From Curvibacter lanceolatus ATCC 14669 (lineage in GTDB: Bacteria > Pseudomonadota > Gammaproteobacteria > Burkholderiales > Burkholderiaceae_C): a stretch of 64,000 nucleotides of DNA. A model generated the notes under the pieces. That model had not been told where the DNA came from. It made no database searches and saw only the letters and a list, made by a program, of their open reading frames with translations. The position numbers and the translations under genes are program-made. Where the stretch lies: the NCBI RefSeq assembly GCF_000381265.1, contig NZ_KB906264.1:62001-126000 (forward strand), written 5' to 3'. Positions 20,801 through 30,726 of this stretch are shown here, in pieces; within the stretch, counting starts at the first letter, position 1; every line of letters begins with the position of its first letter.

Positions 20801-21421
20801 ATGCCACTGGCCCGCCGCAAGGTCCGGCACCTCGGATTGACCGGAGGCATAGGCTCTGGCAAAAGCACGGTGGCCAAACTGCTGTCGGGTCATGGCGCGG
20901 GCGTGATTGATGCCGATGCCGTGGCCCGTCAACTGACCCAAGCCGGCGGTGCGGCCATGCCCGCGATCGAGGCCAACTTTGGCCTCGGCGTGATCACGGC
21001 GGATGGCGCTCTGGACCGCGATGCCATGCGGGCACTGGTCTTCAGTCAGCCAGATGCGCGAGCCCGACTCGAAGCCATTGTCCACCCCCTGGTCGGCCAG
21101 AGCCTGCAGGCCGAAGCCTCGGCACATGAAGCGGCGGGTGCGCCCTTGGTGGTCTACGACATCCCGCTGCTGGTCGAATCCAAGCGCTGGCCCGCCGAAC
21201 TCGATGGTGTGGTGGTAGTCGATTGCCAGCCCGAAACCCAGATCCGCCGGGTCCAGCAACGCAGTGGCCTCAGTCGTGAAGCAGTACTGGCGATCATGGC
21301 GGCGCAGGCCAGCCGCGAGCAACGCCTGGCCTGCGCCGACGCGGTGATTTTCAACGAGGGTTGCACCCTGGAGGCCCTGGGCCTGCAGGTGGCCGATTTG
21401 GCCCATTACTTCGGGCTATGA
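20801..21421 (+). CDS. coaE: Dephospho-CoA kinase
   Basis: The roughly 206-residue kinase catalyses the last step of coenzyme A synthesis. The P-loop GGIGSGKS is at residues 15-22, with DADAVARQL and the HPLV and DIPLLVES motifs downstream. ATG at 20801 directly follows GTG at 20798, and either could start. It follows pilD by five bases and abuts zapD, the pilD-coaE-zapD-yacG order known from many gamma- and betaproteobacteria. Confidence 0.95.
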   Translation: MPLARRKVRHLGLTGGIGSGKSTVAKLLSGHGAGVIDADAVARQLTQAGGAAMPAIEANFGLGVITADGALDRDAMRALVFSQPDARARLEAIVHPLVGQSLQAEASAHEAAGAPLVVYDIPLLVESKRWPAELDGVVVVDCQPETQIRRVQQRSGLSREAVLAIMAAQASREQRLACADAVIFNEGCTLEALGLQVADLAHYFGL

Positions 21422-21441
21422 TGCGCGCAACGGAACGAGCA

Positions 21442-22197
21442 GTGATCCTCTACGAATACCCCTTCAACGAACGCATACGCACCTACCTGCGCCTGGAGCA
21501 ACTCTTCCGGCGCCTGGGTGAACTGGTCTTGCGCGATGCCGCCCTGGACCACCATTTCGCCCTGGCCACGATCTTCGAAATCATGGACGTTGCCGCCCGC
21601 GCCGACCTCAAATCGGACGTGCTCAAAGACCTTGAGAAACAGAAAGCCGCGCTCAACAGCTACCGGGGCAACCCCTCCATCTCGGAGCAGATCCTGGATG
21701 GCGTGATCGCCCAGATCGATGCCGACTTTGCGGCCCTCAATGGGCAGCCCGGCAAGGCCGGTCAATCACTGACCGAAAACGAATGGTTGATGAGCATCCG
21801 CAGCCGCATCGGCATCCCGGGGGGTACCTGCGGCTTCGACCTGCCGGCCTACTACGCCTGGCAACACGCCGATCCGGCCAAGCGACGCGATGACCTCCAG
21901 GGCTGGGCCGGCACCCTCGGGCCACTGGCCGAGTCCATTTTTCTGCTGCTGAAAATGCTGCGCGATTCCGGCACCCCCCAGAAGGTGGTGGCGGAGCGCG
22001 GTCAATTCCAGCAGACCCTGCCTCAAGGGCGCACCTTCCAGTTGCTGCGCCTGCGCCTGAATCCGGCTTGGGGCTTGATTCCGGAGATCAGTGGCAACCG
22101 CCTGCTGGTCTCGGTGCGGCTGATGCGCCAGGAAGCGGATGGGCGTCTGCACGCCTGCGGCGAGGACGCCAATTTCGAACTGGCCCTCTGTGCCTGA
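21442..22197 (+). CDS. zapD: Cell division protein ZapD
   Basis: The 251-residue protein (DUF1342) cross-links FtsZ protofilaments at the division septum. The family N terminus reads ILYEYPFNERIRTYLRLE and the core has NEWLMSIRSRIGIPGG. I chose the GTG at 21442 because the family begins there and GGAACGAG lies just upstream; an in-frame ATG at 21418 or 21421, overlapping the coaE stop, would add seven or eight residues. It sits between coaE and yacG as in E. coli. Confidence 0.92.
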   Translation: MILYEYPFNERIRTYLRLEQLFRRLGELVLRDAALDHHFALATIFEIMDVAARADLKSDVLKDLEKQKAALNSYRGNPSISEQILDGVIAQIDADFAALNGQPGKAGQSLTENEWLMSIRSRIGIPGGTCGFDLPAYYAWQHADPAKRRDDLQGWAGTLGPLAESIFLLLKMLRDSGTPQKVVAERGQFQQTLPQGRTFQLLRLRLNPAWGLIPEISGNRLLVSVRLMRQEADGRLHACGEDANFELALCA

Positions 22198-22256
22198 CGC
22201 CTGACCTGCCTGAGCGCGGGGGAGGCCTGCACTCAACGCGCTCCCTGCCGAATCCC

Positions 22257-22478
22257 ATGAGCACCGACAACTCTGACACCCCACCCCAAGGCGCTCGCGT
22301 GGTGCGATGCCCCGCCTGCGGAGGCCCCAGCCTCTACCACCCCAACAATGCCTATCGCCCGTTCTGCAGTGAACGTTGCAAGAACCTCGACTTTGGAGCC
22401 TGGGCAAGCGAAACCTTTCGCATGCCCACCGAGGCACCGCCAGACGACGCCCCCTACGGCGATCCGCGCCTGCAGTGA
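22257..22478 (+). CDS. yacG: DNA gyrase inhibitor YacG (zinc protein)
   Basis: The 73-residue protein has the four zinc cysteines in CPACGG and CSERCK, and the conserved FCSERCKNLDFGAWASE core. YacG binds the GyrB C-terminal region and blocks DNA binding. It follows zapD by 59 bases. The start at 22257 removes an upstream frame that only shadows zapD. It converges on mutT. The only intergenic structure is a hairpin without a U tract. Confidence 0.93.
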   Translation: MSTDNSDTPPQGARVVRCPACGGPSLYHPNNAYRPFCSERCKNLDFGAWASETFRMPTEAPPDDAPYGDPRLQ

Positions 22479-22497
22479 ACGGCGTGATGCGCCAGCA

Positions 22498-22938
22498 TCA
22501 CACAGGCGCTGCCGCGGTGACCACGACGGGCCCGACATGGCCTCGTTCGGCCGCCAGCCAATCCAGCACCGGGAAAGCGCCAGGCAGAACCGGTGTCACC
22601 GTCAGCGGAAACTGCTGCCACGCCATGCTCTGGCCCTCGCGCATTTCAAAGTCGCCCTGCCAGTCGCGCACCTTGCACCAGTGCAGGCGGACCAAGGCAT
22701 GCGGGTAGTCGTGCTCGGTGACCTTCCAGGCCTGCGCCACACCGATCACCACGCCCAGCTCTTCTTCCAGTTCGCGGCGCAAGGCCTGCTCCACCGTTTC
22801 ACCGGCTTCGAGCTTGCCACCTGGGAACTCCCAGTACCCGGCATAGGGCTTGCCTTCAGGGCGGGAACTCAACAGCAAGGCACCATCGGCTCGGATCAGG
22901 ATGCCGACGGCCACTTCGGTGTGTTGGCGTTCAGCCAT
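22498..22938 (-). CDS. mutT: 8-oxo-dGTP diphosphatase (MutT family)
   Basis: The 146-residue Nudix hydrolase carries a complete Nudix box, GGKLEAGETVEQALRREL continuing to EEELGVV. The family N terminus AVGILIRADGALLLSSRPEGK fixes the start at 22938. MutT cleans oxidised dGTP from the nucleotide pool. Substrate assignment rests on family resemblance and on the common argJ-ATPase-mutT neighbourhood. The start codon overlaps the end of the upstream ATPase gene by eight bases. Confidence 0.88.
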   Translation of the reverse strand: MAERQHTEVAVGILIRADGALLLSSRPEGKPYAGYWEFPGGKLEAGETVEQALRRELEEELGVVIGVAQAWKVTEHDYPHALVRLHWCKVRDWQGDFEMREGQSMAWQQFPLTVTPVLPGAFPVLDWLAAERGHVGPVVVTAAAPV

Positions 22939-23812
22939 GGGCACGCCCCGCAAAGTCACGTGCAAACTGATAGGCCACACGGCCACTGCGAGAGCCGCGC
23001 TCCAGGGCCCACACCAGGGCTTCAGGACGGGCCGCCTCACGCGCCGCCTCCGAGACACCGAACGAACTCAGCCACTGCCCCACGATGGTCAGGTATTCAT
23101 CCTGCGAGAAGGGGTAGAAGCTGACCCACAGGCCAAAGCGCTCAGACAGCGAGATCTTCTCCTCCACCACCTCACCCGGATGCACTTCGCCATCCTCGGT
23201 GTGGGTGTAGGTAAGGTTCTCGGTCATGTACTCAGGCAAGAGGTGGCGCCGGTTGCTGGTGGCATAGATCAGCACATTGGGCGTTGCCGCCGCCACCGAA
23301 CCGTCCAGAATCGACTTCAGCGCCTTGTATCCCGCCTCACCCTCTTCAAAGCTGAGGTCATCGCAAAAGATGACGAACTTCTCGGGGCGCGCAGAGACCA
23401 CATCCACGATGTCGGGCAAATCGATCAAATCGGCCTTGTCGACTTCGATCAGGCGCAAACCCTCGGGGGCGTATTCGTTCAGGCAGGCCTTGATCAACGA
23501 GGATTTTCCGGTGCCCCGAGCCCCCGTCAGCAACACATTGTTGGCCGGCAGGCCGCGCACGAACTGCTGGGTGTTGCGCTGGATCTTCTCCTTCTGGGGC
23601 TCGATCTCCTTCAGGTCATCGAGCTTCATCACGGCCACGTGGCGCACAGGCTCCAGCACGCCATGCCCTGAACCCCGCCGGCGGTAGCGCCAGGCGATCG
23701 ATGCGTTCCAGTCGGCCGGTGCCGACAGGGGCTGCGGCAGCACCGATTCGATGCGCGCAATCAGCTGCTCGGCGCGCAGCATCAGGTGTTCAAATTTCTC
23801 GTTCATGGGCAT
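22931..23812 (-). CDS. P-loop ATPase of the DUF815 family
   Basis: The 293-residue protein has Walker A GARGTGKS, Walker B VIFCDDLSFEEGE, a sensor-like YATSNRRHLLPE and a C-terminal helical lid. It belongs to the DUF815 AAA+ family, whose role is not established. It lies between argJ (12 bases downstream of the argJ stop's neighbour side) and mutT, overlapping mutT by eight bases, an order common in Burkholderiales as I recall. No membrane segment or signal is present, so it is cytosolic. Confidence 0.88.
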   Translation of the reverse strand: MPMNEKFEHLMLRAEQLIARIESVLPQPLSAPADWNASIAWRYRRRGSGHGVLEPVRHVAVMKLDDLKEIEPQKEKIQRNTQQFVRGLPANNVLLTGARGTGKSSLIKACLNEYAPEGLRLIEVDKADLIDLPDIVDVVSARPEKFVIFCDDLSFEEGEAGYKALKSILDGSVAAATPNVLIYATSNRRHLLPEYMTENLTYTHTEDGEVHPGEVVEEKISLSERFGLWVSFYPFSQDEYLTIVGQWLSSFGVSEAAREAARPEALVWALERGSRSGRVAYQFARDFAGRAHG

Positions 23813-23824
23813 CGTGCCTGGGGT

Positions 23825-25054
23825 TCAGGACCGGTAATCGGCGTTGATGCTCACGTAATCGTGGCTCAGATCGCAAGTCCACACGGTGTCCGCCGCCGTG
23901 CCACGGCCCAGCACCACGCGCACGGTGATTTCGCTTTGCTTCATCACACGCTGGCCATCCTCTTCACGGTAGGCCGGATTGCGCCCGCCCTGCACCGCCA
24001 CATGAACATCGTCCAGGTACAGGTCGATGCCAGTCTGGTCCAGGTCAGCAATGCCTGCATAGCCCACTGCAGCCAGGATGCGGCCCAGGTTCGGGTCGCT
24101 GGCGTAGAAGGCCGTCTTGACGAGCGGCGAGTGAGCAATGGCATAGGCCACCAGGCGACACTCCTCGGAAGTCTTGCCGCCTTCGACACGCACGGTGATG
24201 AACTTGGTGGCGCCCTCGCCATCGCGCACGATGGCCTGGGCCAGCTTTTGTGCCACCTCCAGCAAGGCAGCCTTGAGCAACGCCCCGTCACCCGAATCCA
24301 GCGACTGGATGACCGGGTTGCCCGCCTTGTGGGTGGCCATCAACACGAAGGAATCGTTGGTGGAGGTGTCACCGTCGATGGTCACGCGATTGAACGAGCC
24401 TTCGGCCAGGTCGCGCACCAGGCCTTGCAGCAAGGCCGGATCCAGCGCCGCATCGGTGGCCAGAAAGCCCAGCATGGTGGCCATGTTGGGGCGGATCATG
24501 CCAGCCCCCTTGCTGATGCCGGAGATGGTCACCGTCACACCCGACAGGGTGATGCGTCGGCTGAAGGCCTTGGGCACGGTGTCCGTGGTCATGATGCCTT
24601 CGGCGGCACGCGCCCAGTGGTCTTCACGGGCATCGGCCAACGCGGCGGGCAGCCCAGCCTCGATGCGATCCACCGGCAGGGGCTCCATGATCACGCCCGT
24701 CGAAAACGGCAGGATCTGTTCGGGCGAGAAGGTGAGTTGGCGTGCCAGGGCGATGCAGGTGGCGCGGGCACGCACCAGACCATCGTCCCCCGTGCCGGCG
24801 TTGGCATTGCCCGTGTTGATCACCATGGCGCGCACGCCAGCACCGCGGCTCAGATGCTCGCGGCTGACCTGCACAGGCGCTGCGCAAAAGCGGTTCTGGG
24901 TGAACACACCGGCCACGCTGGTGCCTTCGTCCAGCAAAAAGACCGTGAGGTCCTTGCGGTTGGCCTTGCGCACACCAGCCTCGGCCACGCCGATGCGCAC
25001 GCCGGGAACCGGAAAAATATCTTGAGGAAGCGGAGCAGAAAGATGAACGGGCAT
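23825..25054 (-). CDS. argJ: Bifunctional glutamate N-acetyltransferase / amino-acid acetyltransferase ArgJ
   Basis: The 409-residue precursor self-cleaves before a threonine nucleophile into alpha and beta chains. The cleavage motif is in MATMLGFLA, with Thr193 as nucleophile. It recycles the acetyl group from N-acetylornithine to glutamate in arginine synthesis. Conserved segments are [26 protein letters not shown] and [10 protein letters not shown]. Whether it also uses acetyl-CoA cannot be settled from sequence. It lies downstream of secA and upstream of the DUF815 ATPase on the same strand. Confidence 0.95.
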   Translation of the reverse strand: MPVHLSAPLPQDIFPVPGVRIGVAEAGVRKANRKDLTVFLLDEGTSVAGVFTQNRFCAAPVQVSREHLSRGAGVRAMVINTGNANAGTGDDGLVRARATCIALARQLTFSPEQILPFSTGVIMEPLPVDRIEAGLPAALADAREDHWARAAEGIMTTDTVPKAFSRRITLSGVTVTISGISKGAGMIRPNMATMLGFLATDAALDPALLQGLVRDLAEGSFNRVTIDGDTSTNDSFVLMATHKAGNPVIQSLDSGDGALLKAALLEVAQKLAQAIVRDGEGATKFITVRVEGGKTSEECRLVAYAIAHSPLVKTAFYASDPNLGRILAAVGYAGIADLDQTGIDLYLDDVHVAVQGGRNPAYREEDGQRVMKQSEITVRVVLGRGTAADTVWTCDLSHDYVSINADYRS

Positions 25055-25123
25055 GGTCGACTTTCAAAATAAAGGCCCTTGCCGGCGGCGGCGTGCCATG
25101 CGCCAGCGGGCCCCGAATGAACA

Positions 25124-25143
25124 ACACGGGCCGCAGCCCGTGT
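25124..25143 (-). terminator. Probable terminator after secA
   Basis: ACACGGGC and GCCCGTGT make a perfect 8-bp stem with a four-base loop. On the minus strand it is followed by a T-rich TTGTTCATT. It lies 16 bases after the secA stop. The U tract is imperfect. Confidence 0.55.
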
Positions 25144-25159
25144 CAGGAGTGTGCAGGGC

Positions 25160-27913
25160 TCAGGCCAACTTACCGTGACACTGCTTGAATTTCTTGCCAC
25201 TGCCACAGGGGCAAGGATCGTTGCGCCCCACCCGCAGCAGCGCATCGGCGGGCAAGGGGGCCCCGGACTGGTCGGCCACCGTCTCAACCTCACCGGTCTC
25301 GGTGGGGGCCGTGTAGGTCACGTTGGAGATGTGCTCGGCACGGGCCTCCAGCGCCTGGGCGGCTTCACCGACCTGGTCGTCAGATTGCAGACGCACCGTC
25401 ATCAGCAGGCGGGTGACTTCGTTCTTGACCGAGTCCAGCATCTGGCCGAACAGTTCGAAGGCCTCGCGCTTGTACTCTTGCTTGGGTTGCTTCTGGGCAT
25501 AGCCACGCAGGTGGATGCCTTGGCGCAGGTGGTCCAGAGAGCTCAGATGCTCGCGCCAATGGCTGTCGATGGTCTGCAACAGCACCACACGCTCGAACTG
25601 GGTGAAGCTCTCGCCGCCCACCACATCCACCTTGGCCTGGAACACTTCGCCAGCCGACTTCTGCACGGCTTCGAGGATGTCGTCATCGGTGATGGCGCTG
25701 GACTTCTCGACCAGGGCCTGCAGATCGACGTCGATCTGCCATTCGTCTTTCAGGACACGTTGCAGACCGGGCAGGTTCCACTGCTCTTCCACCGACTCGG
25801 CCGGCACATAGGCCCGGACCAGATCGTCGAAACAGCCTTCGCGCAGGCTGGCGATCTGAGCATCGAGGTTGCCGGCATCCAGGATGTCGTTGCGCTGCTG
25901 GTAGATCACCTTGCGCTGGTCATTGGACACATCGTCGTATTCCAGCAATTGCTTGCGGACGTCGAAGTTGCGGGCCTCCACCTTGCGCTGGGCCGACTCG
26001 ATGCTGCGGGTGACGATGCCGGCTTCAATGGCCTCACCTTCAGGCATCTTCAACCGATCCATGATCGCCTTGACACGGTCGCCCGCGAAGATGCGCATCA
26101 GTTGATCGTCCAGGCTCAGGTAGAAGCGCGAAGAGCCCGGGTCACCCTGACGGCCCGAACGGCCGCGCAGCTGGTTGTCAATGCGGCGCGACTCATGGCG
26201 CTCGGTGGCGATGATGCGCAAGCCACCCTGCTGCTTGACGGCCTCATGGTCACGTTGCCAGGCCTCGCGCACCTGCGCGATCTTCTGTTCGCGCTGCACC
26301 GCATCCAGCGATTCATCAGTCTCCACCTCAGCCAGTGCAGCTTCGATGTTGCCGCCCAGCACGATGTCAGTACCCCGGCCGGCCATGTTGGTGGCGATGG
26401 TGATCATCTTGGAGCGACCAGCCTGGGCCACGATGTCGGCCTCACGGGCGTGCTGCTTGGCGTTGAGCACCTGGTGAGGCAGCTTCTCGCGGTCCAGCAA
26501 CTGGGAGATCAGCTCGGAATTCTCGATCGAGGTGGTGCCCACCAGCACGGGCTGACCGCGCTCATAGCAATCGCGGATGTCCTTGACGGCGGCGTCGTAC
26601 TTTTCCTTGGTGGTCTTGTAGACCCGGTCAAGCTGATCATCGCGACGGCTGGGCTTGTTCGGTGGGATGACCGTGGTCTCCAGACCATAGATCTCCTGGA
26701 ACTCATAGGCCTCGGTGTCGGCCGTACCCGTCATGCCCGACAACTTGTTGTACAGGCGGAAGTAGTTCTGGAAGGTGATCGACGCCAGGGTCTGGTTCTC
26801 AGCCTGGATGGCCACACCTTCCTTGGCTTCGACAGCCTGGTGCAGGCCATCGCTCCAGCGGCGGCCCGACATCAGGCGACCGGTGAACTCATCGACGATC
26901 ACGATCTCACCGTCCTGCACCACGTAGTGCTGGTCACGGTGGTAGAGATGATTGGCCCGCAGCGCTGCGTACAGGTGGTGCATCAGCGAGATGTTGGCCG
27001 GGTCGTACAGCGATGCCCCTTCGGGCAGCAGACCGGCGCTGTACAGAATGCGCTCGGCATTTTCATGGCCTTGCTCGGTCAACACCACCTGATGGGTCTT
27101 TTCGTCGACCGTGAAGTCACCGGGCTTGGTCACGCCTTCGCCGGTGCGAGGATCGGCCTCGCCTTCCTGGCGGACCAGCAAGGGCACTACACGGTTGATC
27201 GCGATGTACTGAGCCGTGTGATCGTCGGCCTGGCCACTGATGATCAGTGGCGTGCGCGCTTCATCGATCAGGATCGAGTCCACCTCGTCCACGATGGCGT
27301 AGTTGAGGCCACGTTGCACGCGATCCGTGGTCTCATAGACCATGTTGTCACGCAGGTAGTCAAAGCCGTATTCGTTGTTGGTGCCGTAAGTGATGTCGGC
27401 ACCATAGGCCGCCTGCTTTTCAGGACGCGGCATCTGCGGCAGGTTGACCCCCACGGTCATGCCCAGGAAGTTGTAGAGGCGCCCCATGTTGGCCGCGTCC
27501 CGCCCTGCCAGGTAGTCGTTGACCGTGACCACGTGCACGCCCTTGCCGGACAGTGCATTGAGGTAGACCGCCAAGGTCGCCGTCAGCGTCTTGCCCTCAC
27601 CGGTGCGCATTTCAGCGATCTTGCCGTTGTGCAGGGCCATGCCGCCCAACAACTGCACATCGAAGTGGCGCATCCGCATGACCCGTTTGGAACCTTCGCG
27701 GACCACGGCAAACGCCTCGGGCAGGAGCGCATCAAGGCTTTCTCCCTTGCTCACCCGTTCACGGAATTCATCAGTCTTGGCCCGCAGCGCCTCGTCCGAC
27801 AACTTTTCGTACTCAGGCTCCATCGCGTTGATGCGATCCACCGTCTTGCGGTACTGACGCAGAAGCCGATCGTTGCGGCTGCCGAAAATTTTGGTGAGGA
27901 AATTAGTGGCCAT
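25160..27913 (-). CDS. secA: Preprotein translocase ATPase SecA
   Basis: The 917-residue motor pushes unfolded preproteins through SecYEG. Walker A lies in [13 protein letters not shown], Walker B-type in [16 protein letters not shown], and the second RecA-like domain in [14 protein letters not shown]. The C-terminal zinc-binding tail [15 protein letters not shown] is intact. The family N terminus [17 protein letters not shown] fixes the start at 27913 rather than the in-frame ATG 11 codons upstream. The M23 peptidase gene lies upstream on the same strand with a 163-base gap in which I see no other feature. Confidence 0.97.
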   Translation of the reverse strand: MATNFLTKIFGSRNDRLLRQYRKTVDRINAMEPEYEKLSDEALRAKTDEFRERVSKGESLDALLPEAFAVVREGSKRVMRMRHFDVQLLGGMALHNGKIAEMRTGEGKTLTATLAVYLNALSGKGVHVVTVNDYLAGRDAANMGRLYNFLGMTVGVNLPQMPRPEKQAAYGADITYGTNNEYGFDYLRDNMVYETTDRVQRGLNYAIVDEVDSILIDEARTPLIISGQADDHTAQYIAINRVVPLLVRQEGEADPRTGEGVTKPGDFTVDEKTHQVVLTEQGHENAERILYSAGLLPEGASLYDPANISLMHHLYAALRANHLYHRDQHYVVQDGEIVIVDEFTGRLMSGRRWSDGLHQAVEAKEGVAIQAENQTLASITFQNYFRLYNKLSGMTGTADTEAYEFQEIYGLETTVIPPNKPSRRDDQLDRVYKTTKEKYDAAVKDIRDCYERGQPVLVGTTSIENSELISQLLDREKLPHQVLNAKQHAREADIVAQAGRSKMITIATNMAGRGTDIVLGGNIEAALAEVETDESLDAVQREQKIAQVREAWQRDHEAVKQQGGLRIIATERHESRRIDNQLRGRSGRQGDPGSSRFYLSLDDQLMRIFAGDRVKAIMDRLKMPEGEAIEAGIVTRSIESAQRKVEARNFDVRKQLLEYDDVSNDQRKVIYQQRNDILDAGNLDAQIASLREGCFDDLVRAYVPAESVEEQWNLPGLQRVLKDEWQIDVDLQALVEKSSAITDDDILEAVQKSAGEVFQAKVDVVGGESFTQFERVVLLQTIDSHWREHLSSLDHLRQGIHLRGYAQKQPKQEYKREAFELFGQMLDSVKNEVTRLLMTVRLQSDDQVGEAAQALEARAEHISNVTYTAPTETGEVETVADQSGAPLPADALLRVGRNDPCPCGSGKKFKQCHGKLA

Positions 27914-28076
27914 GAAAACAAGACCGTTCTGCCTGCTGTGCGCCATGACAGAACGACCAAAATCCCTAAAACAGTGCTGAATTCAGGTGGAGCCGACTTC
28001 CTGGATTGCAAGCGTGCGTGCAACAACGCACCAAGCCAGAATACCGGCACAAGAACGAGATTCTACCTTTTGGCCT

Positions 28077-29027
28077 CTACTGCGCCGTGACAGGGCCACG
28101 CCGGTCTGCCAGCGTGGTGGCGGCCCCTGATCCAGCACGCAGAAAGCGGTTCGGATCCTGAGGAACGCCCTGCACCAGTAACTCGAAATGCAGGTGTGGG
28201 CCGGTGGAGCGCCCGGTGGTGCCCACCTCGGCGATGCGCTGGCCACGCTTGATCAGATCGCCCTTGTGAACGAACACCTTGGAGGCATGGGCATAGCGGG
28301 TGATCAGGTCGTTTCCGTGATCGATCTCGATCATCTGGCCATACTCGGGGTGGTAGGTCTGGGTGACCACCACACCGCCAGCTGCAGCCAGGATCGATGT
28401 ACCCACATCGGCCTGGTAGTCCTGACCTGTGTGCAAGGCCGAACTGCCCGTGATCGGATCGATGCGCCAGCCGAAGCCCGAACCCAATGGGCGCCCCGGC
28501 ACAGGGGTTTGGGTGGGCACCATCATCTTGCGGATCTTCTGGTCGAACAGCCGGGATTCAATCACCGTCATGAGGTCGACCCGCTGGTCGGCAACGCGCT
28601 CAAGATCATCGAGCGTAGCCTGCAGCTCTTCAAAGGACAGGGGGCGTGCGGCCACCAGGGCACCGCCACGGCCCGGCGGCGTCTTCAGGTCTGCATTCAC
28701 ACCGGCAAGACCGGAAACGCGCTCCCCCAAGGATTCCAACTGCATCATCCTGGCCTGCATTTCACCGACCCGACGGGCCATGACGTCCAGGTTCTCGCGC
28801 AGGTAGCGGTCACGCTGCTCGTTCTCGTCCTTCACAATCAGCTTGACCACCGAACCGATGACGGGCCAACCTTCACGAGCGCCTTTGAGAAAGACCCAGT
28901 GGTAAAGCCCCGCGGCAAACAGCATCAACGCCAAGGAAGCCAGCAGCGTTGCCACCAGCAAATGCCAGCCACTGAGGTGCAGCGCCCTGCTCTTGGCCAA
29001 CCAGGCATCCGTGATAATCAGTTGCAA
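28077..29027 (-). CDS. M23 family metallopeptidase, membrane-anchored
   Basis: The 316-residue protein has a short cytoplasmic tail, one transmembrane helix at about 22-44, a coiled-coil at about 70-105 and a LytM/M23 domain at about 195-300. The zinc ligands are present: HTGQDYQ (HxxxD) and the HLH of GPHLHFEL. It probably cuts peptidoglycan cross-links or activates amidases. The start codon is TTG, supported by GGAGAGG seven bases upstream. It lies between divergent dciA and secA. Confidence 0.88.
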   Translation of the reverse strand: MQLIITDAWLAKSRALHLSGWHLLVATLLASLALMLFAAGLYHWVFLKGAREGWPVIGSVVKLIVKDENEQRDRYLRENLDVMARRVGEMQARMMQLESLGERVSGLAGVNADLKTPPGRGGALVAARPLSFEELQATLDDLERVADQRVDLMTVIESRLFDQKIRKMMVPTQTPVPGRPLGSGFGWRIDPITGSSALHTGQDYQADVGTSILAAAGGVVVTQTYHPEYGQMIEIDHGNDLITRYAHASKVFVHKGDLIKRGQRIAEVGTTGRSTGPHLHFELLVQGVPQDPNRFLRAGSGAATTLADRRGPVTAQ

Positions 29028-29059
29028 TTCAGTACCTCTCCAGCAAACCAGGTCCCCAC

Positions 29060-29368
29060 ATGAACCGTCGACATCAAGCAGTGACCCTCGCCCAGGCGTC
29101 TATGGAGTCACCCACGCTGGCTCGACTGTCAGAATTGGTGCGGGATTCGTCTTTGCGCCTGAAGGCCGTCGAACCCCTGATCCCGCCCTTGCTCAGATCG
29201 GCCATCAAAGCCGGTCCCATTGATGGGCCGACCTGGTGCCTGCTGGTTGAGTCCAACGCGGCCGCGGCCAAGCTCAAGCAACTGCTGCCTGCCTTGCAGG
29301 CGCATTTGCGAAGTCGGGGGTGGGAGGTTACCGCAATCCGCTTGAAGGTTCAAACAACGAACCGTTGA
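29060..29368 (+). CDS. DciA-like protein (DUF721), replicative helicase operator
   Basis: The 102-residue protein has the DUF721 features: a LARLSELVRDSSLRLKAVEPLIP-type helical start followed by a KH-like fold containing WCLLVESNAAAAKLKQLLP. DciA is the ancestral DnaB loader in bacteria lacking DnaC/DnaI. It is divergent from the M23 gene with only 32 bases between the two starts. The resemblance is judged by eye, so family membership is likely, not certain. Confidence 0.7.
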   Translation: MNRRHQAVTLAQASMESPTLARLSELVRDSSLRLKAVEPLIPPLLRSAIKAGPIDGPTWCLLVESNAAAAKLKQLLPALQAHLRSRGWEVTAIRLKVQTTNR

Positions 29369-29393
29369 ATGGGCGGAGCGATAAAAGAGAAGA

Positions 29394-29469
29394 TGGTGCC
29401 GGTTGTCGGATTCGAACTGACGACCTACCGCTTACAAGGCGGGTGCTCTACCAACTGAGCTAAACCGGC
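29394..29469 (-). tRNA. tRNA-Thr (anticodon TGT)
   Basis: A 76-base cloverleaf on the minus strand has acceptor GCCGGTT/AACCGGC, D stem GCTC/GAGC, anticodon loop CTTGTAA (anticodon TGT, codon ACA), T loop TTCGAAT and encoded CCA. The outermost anticodon-stem pair is a C-T mismatch, the other four pair. It lies 62 bases downstream of the sspB stop. Confidence 0.96.
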
Positions 29470-29531
29470 TGACCCCGGAGGGTACGGGCAGGATTCTAAC
29501 TGCCAGAAACCCGGGGACCCATGAAAAACGC

Positions 29532-30032
29532 CTACTTAATTCGCTTCAATGCCGGCCTTGCACCCGCAGGCGATGCAGGCTTGGGCGGCTCGGGCGGCGT
29601 ATCGGCAGACGGCGCTGAAGCATCCTCTACCGACACCAGCTGCACCACACGATCCTCAGACGAGGCTTCGGGCAGCACAGGCTTGGACTCGGCCTTGGGC
29701 TCAGACACCGCATCGCTGACCGGGAAAGCCATGCCCTGACCGTTTTCACGGGCATAGATGGCCATCACGCGTTCGATCGGCACCAGGATTTCACGCGGCA
29801 CGCCACCGAAACGCGCCTTGAATGCGAGGAAATCATTGCCGATGTTGAGACCGCTTGTGGCGTCGTAGCTGACGTTGAGCACGATCTCACCGTCCTTGAC
29901 GAACTCACGCGGCACCTGCACGGACTCATCCACGGCGACAGCCACGTAGGGCGTGAACCCGTTGTCCGTGCACCACTCGTAAAGCGCTCGGATCAGGTAA
30001 GGACGGGTGGATGGAGACTCCTGGGCATTCAT
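29532..30032 (-). CDS. sspB: ClpXP protease specificity-enhancing factor SspB
   Basis: The 166-residue adaptor tethers ssrA-tagged proteins to ClpXP. The N-terminal substrate-binding domain reads PYLIRALYEWCTDNGFTPY, then VPIERVMAIYARENGQGM. A long Pro/Ala/Ser-rich linker (about residues 110-158) leads to the ClpX-binding XB motif RPALKRIK at the C terminus. ATG at 30032 is preferred over one five codons upstream because the conserved region begins there. It is 24 bases downstream of sspA, in one operon. Confidence 0.93.
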   Translation of the reverse strand: MNAQESPSTRPYLIRALYEWCTDNGFTPYVAVAVDESVQVPREFVKDGEIVLNVSYDATSGLNIGNDFLAFKARFGGVPREILVPIERVMAIYARENGQGMAFPVSDAVSEPKAESKPVLPEASSEDRVVQLVSVEDASAPSADTPPEPPKPASPAGARPALKRIK

Positions 30033-30056
30033 GGCGTTCTTTCGCAAACGGGATGC

Positions 30057-30668
30057 TTACTTGCGCATGACCTTTTCGGACGGCGTGAGTGCTTCGATGT
30101 AGGCCGGGCGCGAGAAGATGCGCTCAGCGTACTTGAGCAGCGGCGCGGCGTTCTTGCTCAGTTCAATGCCGTAGTAATCCAGGCGCCACAGCAGCGGCGC
30201 AATGGCCACATCCAGCATGGAGAAGTTCTCGCCCAGCATGTACTTGTTCTTCAGGAACACCGGTGCGAGTTGGGTGAGGCGGTCACGGATGTGCGCCCGT
30301 GCCTTTTCCAAGGCTTTTTCATTGCCCTTGGTCAGACGCGACTCCAATGCGCTCACGTGCACGAACAGTTCCTTCTCGAAATTCAGCAGGAACAGACGGA
30401 CGCGTGCACGGTCCACCGGGTCGCCAGGCATCAGTTGAGGGTGGGGGAAGCGCTCATCGATGTACTCATTGATGATGTTCGATTCGTACAGAATCAGATC
30501 ACGTTCAACCAGGATAGGCACCTGACCGTACGGGTTCATCACGTTGATGTCTTCTGGCTTGTTGTAGAGATCCACGTCGCGAATCTCGAAGTCCATGCCT
30601 TTTTCAAACAAGACAAAGCGGCAGCGGTGGGAAAAGGGACACGTGGTCCCCGAGTACAACACCATCAT
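30057..30668 (-). CDS. sspA: Stringent starvation protein A (GST fold, RNA polymerase-associated)
   Basis: The 203-residue protein has the thioredoxin-like N domain (VLYSGTTCPFSHRCRFVL; NPYGQVPILVERDLILYES) and the all-helical GST C domain (DVAIAPLLWRLDYYGIEL). In E. coli SspA binds sigma-70 RNA polymerase and regulates late and acid-stress genes. A GAGGAG ribosome site lies eight bases before the ATG. A terminator-like hairpin lies just upstream, so sspAB expression may be by read-through from petABC or from an unseen promoter. Confidence 0.95.
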   Translation of the reverse strand: MMVLYSGTTCPFSHRCRFVLFEKGMDFEIRDVDLYNKPEDINVMNPYGQVPILVERDLILYESNIINEYIDERFPHPQLMPGDPVDRARVRLFLLNFEKELFVHVSALESRLTKGNEKALEKARAHIRDRLTQLAPVFLKNKYMLGENFSMLDVAIAPLLWRLDYYGIELSKNAAPLLKYAERIFSRPAYIEALTPSEKVMRK

Positions 30669-30687
30669 GGTAACGGCTCCTCAAAAT

Positions 30688-30722
30688 CAAAAAGAGTGGG
30701 GCGCCCAAGGCGGACCCACTCT
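30688..30722 (-). terminator. Rho-independent terminator between petC and sspA
   Basis: AGAGTGGG and CCCACTCT pair over 8 bp, with a possible GC-rich inner stem. The 3' arm is followed by five T on the minus strand. It ends about 20 bases before the sspA start. Confidence 0.75.
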
Positions 30723-30726
30723 GCGG

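Noticed and set aside
22484-22501. GTGATGC/GCATCAC hairpin between yacG and mutT
   Set aside because: It is a perfect 7-bp stem, but overlaps the mutT stop and has no U tract, so a terminator call is not justified.
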